Shown in pieces: positions 20,092 to 27,957 of a DNA stretch of 64,000 nucleotides. Each line of letters opens with the position of its first letter. The stretch's first letter is position 1. The notes beneath the pieces were generated by a model. It saw nothing but the letters and a program-made list of their open reading frames with translations, was not told where the DNA came from and did no database searches. The stretch spans positions 186,001 through 250,000 of the forward strand of contig CAKZQS010000042.1 of NCBI GenBank assembly GCA_937141935.1, read 5' to 3'. Source of the DNA: an uncultured Ectothiorhodospiraceae bacterium. Lineage in GTDB: Bacteria > Pseudomonadota > Gammaproteobacteria > Nevskiales > Oceanococcaceae. The position numbers and the translations under genes are program-made.

Positions 20092-21005
20092 TGACTATGC
20101 GCTGGATCGCACCGCTGCTGGTGCTGCTGCTGACCGGGACGCTGGCCGCCTGTGGCGGCGGGGGCGGCGAGGGAGCGGGCGGCACGCCGGCCCAGGCCAA
20201 GCCGACCTTTGTCTTCACCGCGATTCCGGATCAGGACACGCGCCGCCTGGAGCAGCGCTTCGGCGCGGTGGCGGCCTACCTGGCCGAGGAGCTGGGCGTC
20301 ACGGTGCGCTATGTGCCGGTGAAGTCCTATGCCGCCGCGGTCACCGCCTTCGCCAACGACGAGGTGCAGCTGGCCTGGTTTGGCGGGCTGTCCGGCGTGC
20401 AGGCCCGCCTGAAGGTGCCGGGCGCCCGGGCCATCGCCCAGGGCTATGAGGACCCGCAGTACTACAGCGTGCTGATCGCCCACCACAGCACCGGCCTGGA
20501 GCCGATGGTGGAGCTCGGCCCCGAGCTGCGCGACCACAGCCTGACCTTCGGCAGCAAGGGCTCGACCTCGGGGCGGCTGATGCCGGAGTACTTCTTCCGC
20601 CAGCACTACGGCGAGGGGCCGCAGCAGATCTTTACGCGCGTCGGCTATTCCGGCGACCACACCCGCACGATCCAGCTGGTGCAGGCCGGGGCCTGGGACC
20701 TGGGCGTGCTGGGCTACACCATCTGGGAGTCCGAGCGCGCCGCCGGCCGGGTCGACCCGGAGAAGGTACGGGTGGTGTGGCAGTCGCCTTACTACGTGGA
20801 TTACCAGTGGACGATCCGCGGCGATGTGGACGCGCGCTTTGGCGACGGCTTTGCCGACCGGGTGCAGCAGGCGCTGCTGGACATCGAGGATGCCGACTTG
20901 CTGGGCCGCTTTGCCCGCAGCGGCTTCATCCCGGCCGAGAACGCCGACTACGCCGCGATTCTGAACACCGCGCGCGAGGTCGGCCTGATCGAGGCCGCCG
21001 AATAG
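20091..21005 (+). CDS. ABC periplasmic-binding lipoprotein, putative selenate/PhnD type
   Basis: A 304-residue lipoprotein: signal peptide with lipobox LAAC at residues 17-20 followed by five glycines, then a PhnD-like type II binding domain. The segments FTAIPDQDTRRLEQRF, LAWFGGLSGVQARL, GARAIAQGYEDPQYYS and FGSKGSTSGRLMPE match the subfamily NCBI calls putative selenate ABC transporter binding protein, which co-occurs with selD. It starts at the TGATG junction with purL and converges on selD with a 16-bp gap. No permease or ATPase gene is adjacent. Binding of selenate is inference; phosphate or phosphonate is the alternative. Confidence 0.82.
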   Translation: MTMRWIAPLLVLLLTGTLAACGGGGGEGAGGTPAQAKPTFVFTAIPDQDTRRLEQRFGAVAAYLAEELGVTVRYVPVKSYAAAVTAFANDEVQLAWFGGLSGVQARLKVPGARAIAQGYEDPQYYSVLIAHHSTGLEPMVELGPELRDHSLTFGSKGSTSGRLMPEYFFRQHYGEGPQQIFTRVGYSGDHTRTIQLVQAGAWDLGVLGYTIWESERAAGRVDPEKVRVVWQSPYYVDYQWTIRGDVDARFGDGFADRVQQALLDIEDADLLGRFARSGFIPAENADYAAILNTAREVGLIEAAE

Positions 21006-21021
21006 CCGGGCGGCGGCGGGC

Positions 21022-23367
21022 CTAGGGCCGCGCCGTCTCCAGCCTGACCGCAGCGGCGCTGCGGTCGCATTCGCCCTCACCCGCGCTGTTGCCGCCGCCG
21101 GCGCGCGCGGCAGCGGGCCCGCCGGCCGGGGCCGTGCGCGTGCACAGGGCGCCGATATCCGCCGCCGTGTGACCGCTGTCGCGCAAGGCCGCCAGCAGCG
21201 CCGGCGCACGCTCCGGCGGCGTGGCCAGCAGCAGCCCGCCGCAGGTCTGCGGGTCGTGGAGCAGGGCCGCGGCCGCCTGCTGGCCCGCGGGCACGGCACC
21301 GGCCAGCAGGCCCTGATGCGCGGCATGATTCTGCGGCCACAGGCTGCTGTGGATGCCGGCCTCAATGGCGGCGCGGGCCCCGTCCAGCCAGGGCAGGGCG
21401 GCCAGCGACAGGCGGGCGCCAAGCGCGGGGCCGAGCATTTCGCCCAGGTGGCCGAGCAGGCCAAAGCCGGTGACATCGGTGGCCGCGCGTACGCCGTGCT
21501 CGGCCGCCAGCGCGGCCGCGTGGCCATTGCTGCGGCGCATGTGCGTGAGCGCAGCACTGATGTCGGCGCCATGCGCCTGCTGCTGCATGCGCGCCGCGAA
21601 CAGCACGCCGCTGCCCAGGGGCTTGGTCAGCAGCAGCCGGTCGCCCGGCCGGCCGCCACGCTTGTCGCGGGCATGCGCCGGGGCGAGCCCGCTGAGGGCA
21701 AAGCCCAGCTGCAGCTCCGGGCCTTGCAGGCTGTGGCCGCCCAGCAGCACGCAGTCCTCGGCGGCGAAGACCGATAACGCACCGGCCAGCAGCTGCTCCA
21801 GCTCGCGGGCCAGCAGGCGCGAGCGTGCGTAGGGCAAGGTGACCTGGGCCAGCGCGGCGCGCGGCTGGGCGCCCGCCGCATGCAGGTCGCTGAGCGCGTG
21901 CACGGCGGTGAGCTGGCCCATCAGGTAGGGGTCGTCCACCAGCGCGCGCAGGCTGTCCACGCTTTGCAGCCACGGCCCCTGGCCGGGCAGCGCGACGGCG
22001 TCGCGCGCACTCGCGCCATCGGGTAGGGCGTGTTCGGGGTAGTCCCGGCGCAAGGCGCGCAGGGCCTGCTGCAGGGCATCGGCGCCGACCTTGGCGCCGC
22101 AGCCGCCGCAGTAGGGCGGTGTCTCGGGGGCCGGCTGCGCCCGGCGCATGGGCCGCGGCGGCGGCAGCTGCGCGAAGCGCTGCATGAAGCGCGCGTCGAT
22201 GTGGTTTTTCCAGCGCCAGACCCAGTCACCGCTGGCGTGCAGCGGGCCGCGCGCGGCCACCGCGCTGCGCCGGCCCAGCGACAGCAAGGACAGGAAGCGC
22301 TGTTGCGGCCGGTGCTCGCGCAGCCGCGCCTGCGGCGTGCCCAGCGCCTCCGGCGCCTGCAGCGCGCGATAAAGGTTGTCGGCCAGCACCGGCGCCTGGC
22401 GCACCGCATACACGCCGGCCTTGGGCCGCGGGTGGCGCAGCTGGGTGCCGATGTCCCCGGCGGCGAAGACGCGCGGGTCGTCCAGCGACTGCAGGGTGTC
22501 GCGCAGCAGCAAGAAGCCCTGCGCGTCGCAGCGCAGGCCGCTGGCTTCGACCCAGGGCGCGGCGGCGGCACCGGTGCACCAGAACACGGTATCGGCGGCG
22601 GCCGCCTGGCCATCCGCAAAGCGTAGGTGGTCGGCGTGCACGGCACTGACCGCCTGCCCGCAGTGCAGGCCGATGTCCTGCGCGCGCAGTGCCGCCTCGA
22701 CGCGGCGCCGCACACCCGGGGCATAGCCTTCGAGGATGTGCGGGCCGGCGCAGTACAGCGCCAGCGCGGGGCCGGGCCGGGCGCCCGCCGCGCCGCCCGG
22801 TCCCGCGCCGCCCGGTCCCGCGCCACGAGGTCCCGCGCCGCGCAGGGCGTGGGCCATGGCCAGGACCAGTTCCACCCCGCCGGCCCCGCCGCCCACCACC
22901 GCGATGCGCCGTGGCTGGCGCTGCCGGAGTACGGCCTGCCAGCGCGCCCAGAAGCCGGCGACCGGCTTGACCGGCACGGCGTGTTCGCGCGCCCCGGGCA
23001 CGGCGTCCAAGGCAGGCGTCGCGCCGATGTCCAGGCTGCACAGGTCGTAGCCGAGGGCCGGGCGACCGGCGAGCCGCAACAGCCGCGCCTGCGGATCCAG
23101 GCCGCTGACCCGGCCGCGAATAAAGCGCACGCCGGCCCAGGCGCAAAGACGATCGAGGTCGATATGCACCTGATCGGGCGCGTAGTGGCCCGCAATCAGG
23201 CCCGGCAGCATGCCGGAGTAGGGCGTGTGGCTGTCCGGCGAGACCAGCGTCACTCGCGCGCCGGCGGGCCAGCCGCGCATGCCCAGCCGGCGCAGCAGCA
23301 GCGCATGGCTGTGGCCACCGCCGACCAGCACCAGGTCGGTATGCAGCTCGGCCGGGCTGTTCAGCAT
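21022..23367 (-). CDS. selD: FAD-dependent oxidoreductase fused to selenophosphate synthetase
   Basis: A 781-residue fusion. Residues about 8-380 form an NADH-dehydrogenase-like FAD/NAD(P) domain (VLVGGGHSHALLL near the N terminus, a second nucleotide site VVGGGAGGVELVL, and FAAGDIG). Residues about 415-781 are SelD, which makes selenophosphate from selenide and ATP. The catalytic pair is C423 and K426 in CGGCGAKVG, with Ala where E. coli SelD has its second, dispensable Cys. The same architecture is known from cyanobacteria and some proteobacteria. The ATG giving MLNSPAEL avoids overlap with mnmH, which ends 22 bp upstream. Confidence 0.93.
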   Translation of the reverse strand: MLNSPAELHTDLVLVGGGHSHALLLRRLGMRGWPAGARVTLVSPDSHTPYSGMLPGLIAGHYAPDQVHIDLDRLCAWAGVRFIRGRVSGLDPQARLLRLAGRPALGYDLCSLDIGATPALDAVPGAREHAVPVKPVAGFWARWQAVLRQRQPRRIAVVGGGAGGVELVLAMAHALRGAGPRGAGPGGAGPGGAAGARPGPALALYCAGPHILEGYAPGVRRRVEAALRAQDIGLHCGQAVSAVHADHLRFADGQAAAADTVFWCTGAAAAPWVEASGLRCDAQGFLLLRDTLQSLDDPRVFAAGDIGTQLRHPRPKAGVYAVRQAPVLADNLYRALQAPEALGTPQARLREHRPQQRFLSLLSLGRRSAVAARGPLHASGDWVWRWKNHIDARFMQRFAQLPPPRPMRRAQPAPETPPYCGGCGAKVGADALQQALRALRRDYPEHALPDGASARDAVALPGQGPWLQSVDSLRALVDDPYLMGQLTAVHALSDLHAAGAQPRAALAQVTLPYARSRLLARELEQLLAGALSVFAAEDCVLLGGHSLQGPELQLGFALSGLAPAHARDKRGGRPGDRLLLTKPLGSGVLFAARMQQQAHGADISAALTHMRRSNGHAAALAAEHGVRAATDVTGFGLLGHLGEMLGPALGARLSLAALPWLDGARAAIEAGIHSSLWPQNHAAHQGLLAGAVPAGQQAAAALLHDPQTCGGLLLATPPERAPALLAALRDSGHTAADIGALCTRTAPAGGPAAARAGGGNSAGEGECDRSAAAVRLETARP
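22799..22843. repeat. Three 15-bp tandem repeats inside selD
   Basis: Three copies of a 15-bp unit, ggtcccgcgccgccc with one to three changes per copy, encode GAGPRGAGPGGAGPGG within the second nucleotide-binding half of the oxidoreductase domain. The copy number is in frame, so expansion or loss would leave the protein open. Confidence 0.85.
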
Positions 23368-23389
23368 CGCGGAGGTCGGGCGGCGCGGC

Positions 23390-24553
23390 TTAGCGCGCGC
23401 CCGCGGTGCCCTGCGCCAGCACCCAGGCGCGCACGGCCTCGGGGCGGCCGCGAACCAGGCAGGGGCCGGCGCGGCGGCCGGCCTGGTAGGCATACATGGG
23501 GTCGTAATAGTCGCGCAGCAGCAGGCCGATCCAGGCGCGATGCCCGTCCAGCTCGCCAGCGCGCGCCTGCGCGGCGAAGGCCTCGCGCAACAGCGCCGCC
23601 ACCTGCTGCTCGCGCGCGCCGCCCAGGCGCTTGCGGATTCGTGACAGGTCGCCAAGCAGGCGCGCCTCGTGCTCGGCGGGGCCACGCTCGCCGTAGGCCT
23701 GGGCATAGCGCCGCCCCAGGTCCAGCACATAGTCGGCGAGCACGCCGTCGACGCGCTCGGCGAAGTCCACCTGCAGTTCGACATAGGGGGCGGGCGGGAT
23801 GCGGGCATGCAGAGCCGGCGGCAAAGCCAGCCGGCCGATCAGGCGGCTCTCGTCCTCAAGGTAGACGGGGGCGTCGGCGTGCCGGGCCTGCGCGTCCAGC
23901 AGCGCCAGCGCCAGCCGGTTCTCGAAATCGATCGGTGTGGGCTGCTCTTCGAGGTAGGCGCCAAAAGCCGAGCCGCGGTGGTGCGCCAGGCCTTCCAGGT
24001 CGATGGCACGGGGGAGGCTGTTGAGAAAGTGCGTCTTGCCGCTGCCCGTGGGGCCGGTGACGACGTGAAAGCGCAGACCCTCGGCCAGGCGCTGCAACTC
24101 GCCCAGCAGAAAGCCGCGCAGCGCCTTGTAGCCGCCGATAACGCGCGGGTAAACCACGCCGGCCTCGGCCAGCCATTGCTGCACGATCTGCGAGCGCAGC
24201 CCGCCCCGGGCGCAATACAGCGCGCCCTGCGGGTGCCGGCGGGCGAAGTCTACCCAGGCCTCGATGCGCGCCTCGCGGGTGGCCCCGCCGACCAGTTCAT
24301 GGCCCAGGGCGATGGCCGCCTGCTGGCCCCGCTCCTTGTAGCAGCGGCCAACCTGGGCGCGCTCGGCGTCGCTCATCAGCGGCAGGTTATGGGCGGCGGG
24401 AAAGGCACCGCGCGCAAATTCCCCCGGCGCGCGCAGGTCGATCAGCGGCCGGGCCGCGCACAGCAGCGCGCCGTAGTCGGCCGTTTGCGGCAGCGTGCCG
24501 CGGGGCGAGGGGGCCGGCGCGGCAGCGCCTTCGGGGGTCGCGGGCAGGGACAT
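23390..24553 (-). CDS. mnmH: tRNA 2-selenouridine synthase
   Basis: Also called SelU or YbbB. This 387-residue enzyme replaces 2-thiouridine by 2-selenouridine at the wobble base of some tRNAs, using selenophosphate. An N-terminal rhodanese domain carries the active C114 in LYCARGGLRS, and the C-terminal P-loop domain has TGPTGSGKTHFLN. The start ATG 24553 has an AGGCGGA ribosome site; longer frames upstream are low-complexity. It lies 22 bp before selD on the same strand, so donor synthesis and use are co-transcribed. Confidence 0.95.
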   Translation of the reverse strand: MSLPATPEGAAAPAPSPRGTLPQTADYGALLCAARPLIDLRAPGEFARGAFPAAHNLPLMSDAERAQVGRCYKERGQQAAIALGHELVGGATREARIEAWVDFARRHPQGALYCARGGLRSQIVQQWLAEAGVVYPRVIGGYKALRGFLLGELQRLAEGLRFHVVTGPTGSGKTHFLNSLPRAIDLEGLAHHRGSAFGAYLEEQPTPIDFENRLALALLDAQARHADAPVYLEDESRLIGRLALPPALHARIPPAPYVELQVDFAERVDGVLADYVLDLGRRYAQAYGERGPAEHEARLLGDLSRIRKRLGGAREQQVAALLREAFAAQARAGELDGHRAWIGLLLRDYYDPMYAYQAGRRAGPCLVRGRPEAVRAWVLAQGTAGAR

Positions 24554-24682
24554 GATCCGCCTATTGTGCCTTGCCGGGCGCCGCAAACCGCGTGCGCGGG
24601 GTGGCGCGGGCCTGGGCCCTGGCTCGTGCCCTGGTGGCCGCGCCGCGGGCCGTATTGCCGCCGCGGCCGGGCTGGCTGCGCC

Positions 24683-24793
24683 GCCGGCACCGTGCTGGCT
24701 CCCTGCCGGCACCGTGTCAGTCCTGGCCGGCACCGTGCCGCTGGCTGGCCTGGCTGTGGCCCGGCGCTGTACCTCGGGGCTGTACCTCGGGGC
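24683..24793. repeat. Short direct repeats in the mnmH/nadM gap
   Basis: Within the 263-bp divergent gap, gccggcaccgtg occurs three times with starts spaced 22 and 21 bp (24683, 24705, 24726). A 13-bp unit, tgtacctcggggc, is then tandemly duplicated at 24768-24793. No gene is seen in the gap. The repeats could be operator-like or simple slippage products. Confidence 0.7.
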
Positions 24794-24816
24794 CGCGCAG
24801 GCCGGACAATAGGCGC

Positions 24817-25908
24817 ATGACTGCGGACACTAGCCCCCAGAGCCCGGCGGCCCGCCCGCCCGGCCGCCACGGCGTGCTGATCGGGCGCTTCCAGCCCTTC
24901 CATCAGGGCCATGCCTTCTTGCTTGAGCGCATCCTCGAAACCGTCGACAGCGTCGTGCTGGTCGTGGGCTCCAGCTATGCCTCGCGCAGCCTGCGCAACC
25001 CCTTCACGCTGGACGAGCGCGAGGCGATGATTCGCGCCGCGCTGCCGGCCGAGGAGGCCGGGCGCGTCCGCGTCGTGGGCGTGGCCGATGTGTATTACTC
25101 GGACACGGCCTGGGTCGACGCGGTGCGCGGCGCCGTGGAATCGGCCCTGCCCAGCGGCGCCGGCGTCTGCCTGTACGGGCACAACAAGGACGCCAGCTCC
25201 TATTACCTCGCGTTGTTTCCCGGCTGGGATTACGCCGAGCTGCCGAACTACCGCAACCTGTCGGCGACGCCGATCCGCGAGGCGCTGCTGGCCAGCGCGC
25301 CGGCGCAGCTACCGGATCTGCTCGACGGCCCGTTGCGCGATTGCCTGCCGGCCGCCGTGCGGGACTGGCTGCGCGACTTTGCCGCCGGCCCGGACTTCGC
25401 CGAAATCCAGGCCGAGGCGGCCGCGGTGCAGCGCTTCCAGCAGGCCTGGGAGGGCAGCCCCTATCCGCCGATGTTCGTCACCGTCGATGCGCTGGTGCTC
25501 TGCGGCGAGCAGGTGTTGCTGATCCGCCGTGGCCAGCGTCCGGGGCGGGGCCTGCTCGCCTTCCCGGGCGGCTTTCTGGACCCGGAGGAACGGCTGGAGG
25601 CGGCCTGCCGCCGCGAGCTGGCAGAGGAAACCGGGCTGCAGTTGCCGCCGGGGCTCAAGCCCCTGGCGCGTTTCGTCGGCGACCACCCGGACCGCAGCGA
25701 CCGCGGGCGCTTCGTGACCCACGCCTTCGCCTACCGACTGCCCGATGCCGACACGCCGCCGCCGGTGGCCGGCGGCGATGACGCGGCCAGCGCCGCGTGG
25801 CATGCCCTCTCCGCCTTGCGGCGCGAGGAGTTTTTTGAGGACCACTACCTGATCCTGCAGCAGCTGCTGCCGGCCTGCGGGCTGGGCGACGCGGTCGACG
25901 GCGCCTAG
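24817..25908 (+). CDS. nadM: Bifunctional NMN adenylyltransferase/Nudix hydrolase
   Basis: A 363-residue fusion for NAD metabolism. The N-terminal NadM domain has GRFQPFHQGH and the closing SATPIREAL. The C-terminal Nudix domain has a complete Nudix box, GGFLDPEERLEAACRRELAE, continuing ETGLQL (Gx5Ex7REUxEExGU). The architecture matches the known NadM-Nudix enzyme of Synechocystis and several proteobacteria, in which the Nudix part hydrolyses ADP-ribose. The ATG is preceded by AGGCGC. It is divergent from mnmH and converges on ettA. Confidence 0.93.
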   Translation: MTADTSPQSPAARPPGRHGVLIGRFQPFHQGHAFLLERILETVDSVVLVVGSSYASRSLRNPFTLDEREAMIRAALPAEEAGRVRVVGVADVYYSDTAWVDAVRGAVESALPSGAGVCLYGHNKDASSYYLALFPGWDYAELPNYRNLSATPIREALLASAPAQLPDLLDGPLRDCLPAAVRDWLRDFAAGPDFAEIQAEAAAVQRFQQAWEGSPYPPMFVTVDALVLCGEQVLLIRRGQRPGRGLLAFPGGFLDPEERLEAACRRELAEETGLQLPPGLKPLARFVGDHPDRSDRGRFVTHAFAYRLPDADTPPPVAGGDDAASAAWHALSALRREEFFEDHYLILQQLLPACGLGDAVDGA

Positions 25909-26099
25909 AGGCACCGCACCGTCACGGCGGCCGGTCGCGCCGGCAGGATGTTGCCCTCGGGCCACCACGCCCATCACGACATGGGCCACGATACGGGCCA
26001 CAACTCGGTCCACGGCTCAGGCCGCAGCTCGGGCGGCCGCGGCCGGCAAGCCGAGGCCGGGCCACGCCCGGGCCGCCGCCCGCCGCGCGGAGGCCCGCC

Positions 26100-27767
26100 T
26101 CAGCCCGCCAGCTTGCGGTGCTTGGCGCGGGCGTTGATGCCGGCGTCGGCGCCCTTGCGCGCCTTGTGGTCGGCCGCGTAGTCCTGCCAGTTGCCCTCGT
26201 GGTACACGATCTCGCCGTCGTCTTCGAAGGCCAGGATGTGCGTGGCGATGCGGTCCAGGAACCAGCGATCGTGCGAGATCACCAGCACGCTGCCGGCGAA
26301 GTTCAGCACGGCCTCTTCCAGCGCCCGCAGCGTTTCCACGTCGAGGTCGTTGGTGGGTTCGTCGAGCAGCAGCACGTTGCCACCGGACTGCAGCAGCTTG
26401 GCCAGGTGCACGCGGTTGCGCTCGCCGCCGGAGAGGTCCTTGACCCGCTTCTGCTGGTCGGTGCCCTTGAAGTTGAAGCGGCCCACATAGGCGCGTGAGG
26501 GGATCTCGTAGCCGCCCACGGCCAGGATGTCCTGCCCGCCGGAAATCTCTTCCCAGACCGTCTTGCCGCCATCCAGCGCGTCGCGGCTCTGGTCGACGTA
26601 GCTGATCTGCACGGTGTCGCCCAGCACCACCTCGCCCGCGTCCGGCTGTTCCTGGCCGGTCAGCATGCGGAAGAGGGTGGACTTGCCGGCACCGTTGGGG
26701 CCGACGATGCCGACCACGGCGCCACGCGGCACGCTGAAGTTCAGGCCCTCGTACAGCGTGCGCTCGCCGTAGACCTTCTTCAGGTCATGCACCTCGATGA
26801 CCTTGTCGCCCAGACGCTGGCCAACGGGGATGAAGATCTCGTTGGTCTCGGAGCGCTTCTGGAATTCCTGGCTCGACAGCTCCTCGAACTGCTTCATGCG
26901 CGCCTTGCTCTTGGACTGGCGCCCCTTGGGGTTGCTGCGCACCCATTCCAGCTCGGCCGCAATGGCCTTGCGGTGTGCGGCTTCGGCCCGCTCTTCCTGC
27001 GCCAGGCGCTGGTCCTTCTGCTCCAGCCAGGAGGAATAATTGCCCTCCCAGGGAATGCCGTGGCCACGGTCCAGTTCCAGGATCCAGCCGGCCACGTTGT
27101 CCAGAAAGTAGCGGTCGTGGGTCACCGCGACCACGGTGCCGGGGAAGTCGTGCAGGAACTTCTCCAGCCACTCCACCGACTCGGCGTCCAGGTGGTTGGT
27201 GGGCTCGTCCAGCAGCAGCATGTCCGGCTTTTCCAGCAGCAGCTTGCACAGCGCGACCCGGCGGCGTTCGCCACCCGACAGCGTGGCGACGGGGGCCTCC
27301 CAGGGCGGCAGGTTCAGCGCCGCGGCGGCCTGCTCGAGCTGGCGATCCAGGTCCCACGCATCGACGGCCTCGATCTTCTCCTGCAGGTCGGCCTGCTCGG
27401 CCATCAGCTTCTCGAAGTCGGCGTCGGGGTCGGCCATCGCCTCGGAGACCTGATTGAAGCGGTCCAGCAGCGACTTGGTTTCGGCCACGCCCTGCTCGAC
27501 ATTGCCGCGCACGTCGGTTGCATCGTCCAGCCGCGGCTCCTGCGGCAGGTAGCCGACGCGCAGGCCGGGTTGCGGCCGCGCTTCGCCGACGATTTCGGTG
27601 TCTTCGCCGGCCATGATGCGCAGCAGCGTGGACTTGCCGGCGCCGTTGTAACCGAGCACGCCGATCTTGGCGCCAGGCAGGAAATACAGCGAGATGTCGC
27701 GCAGGATCTGCTTCTTCGGCGGGACGATCTTGCCCACCTTCTGCATCGAATAGACGTACTGGCTCAT
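26100..27767 (-). CDS. ettA: Energy-dependent translational throttle protein EttA (ABC-F)
   Basis: A 555-residue soluble ABC-F ATPase with two nucleotide-binding domains. Walker A motifs are GYNGAGKST and GPNGAGKST, signatures LSGGERRR and LSGGERNR, with the P-site tRNA interaction linker between. The N-terminal MSQYVYSMQKVGKIVPPKKQ and the length match EttA closely. It gates the ribosome in response to the ADP:ATP ratio in E. coli. It is divergent from the ZorA-like gene, with 190 bp between starts. Confidence 0.97.
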   Translation of the reverse strand: MSQYVYSMQKVGKIVPPKKQILRDISLYFLPGAKIGVLGYNGAGKSTLLRIMAGEDTEIVGEARPQPGLRVGYLPQEPRLDDATDVRGNVEQGVAETKSLLDRFNQVSEAMADPDADFEKLMAEQADLQEKIEAVDAWDLDRQLEQAAAALNLPPWEAPVATLSGGERRRVALCKLLLEKPDMLLLDEPTNHLDAESVEWLEKFLHDFPGTVVAVTHDRYFLDNVAGWILELDRGHGIPWEGNYSSWLEQKDQRLAQEERAEAAHRKAIAAELEWVRSNPKGRQSKSKARMKQFEELSSQEFQKRSETNEIFIPVGQRLGDKVIEVHDLKKVYGERTLYEGLNFSVPRGAVVGIVGPNGAGKSTLFRMLTGQEQPDAGEVVLGDTVQISYVDQSRDALDGGKTVWEEISGGQDILAVGGYEIPSRAYVGRFNFKGTDQQKRVKDLSGGERNRVHLAKLLQSGGNVLLLDEPTNDLDVETLRALEEAVLNFAGSVLVISHDRWFLDRIATHILAFEDDGEIVYHEGNWQDYAADHKARKGADAGINARAKHRKLAG

Positions 27768-27883
27768 GGGCCTGGGTGCGGGGAATAGGGCGCGGATTCT
27801 AACGTGCGCGGCGGCTTGGCCGTCATCGGCGCGTCACGCGCCGCGTCGATGCTGGCCTACAGCCGATGCCACCATTGCGGCTC

Positions 27884-27911
27884 TTGCGCTGCGCCGCGCT
27901 CAGCGTAGACT
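27884..27911 (+). promoter_or_regulatory. Candidate sigma-70 promoter for the ZorA-like operon
   Basis: TTGCGC and TAGACT are separated by 16 bp, about 50 bp before the ZorA-like ATG at 27958 and in the ettA divergent gap. Both hexamers deviate from consensus at two positions, so this is a candidate only. Confidence 0.35.
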
Positions 27912-27957
27912 CGGGGTGACCCAGGAGACAATCACAAGCCACGAGGAGCCAATCGCA

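Noticed and set aside
25948-26181. Short frame with a His-rich start (HHAHHDMGHDTGH)
   Set aside because: It arises from a gggccacgatac-type repeat in the nadM/ettA gap, runs into ettA antisense and has no ribosome site. Metal-binding peptide is conceivable but unsupported.
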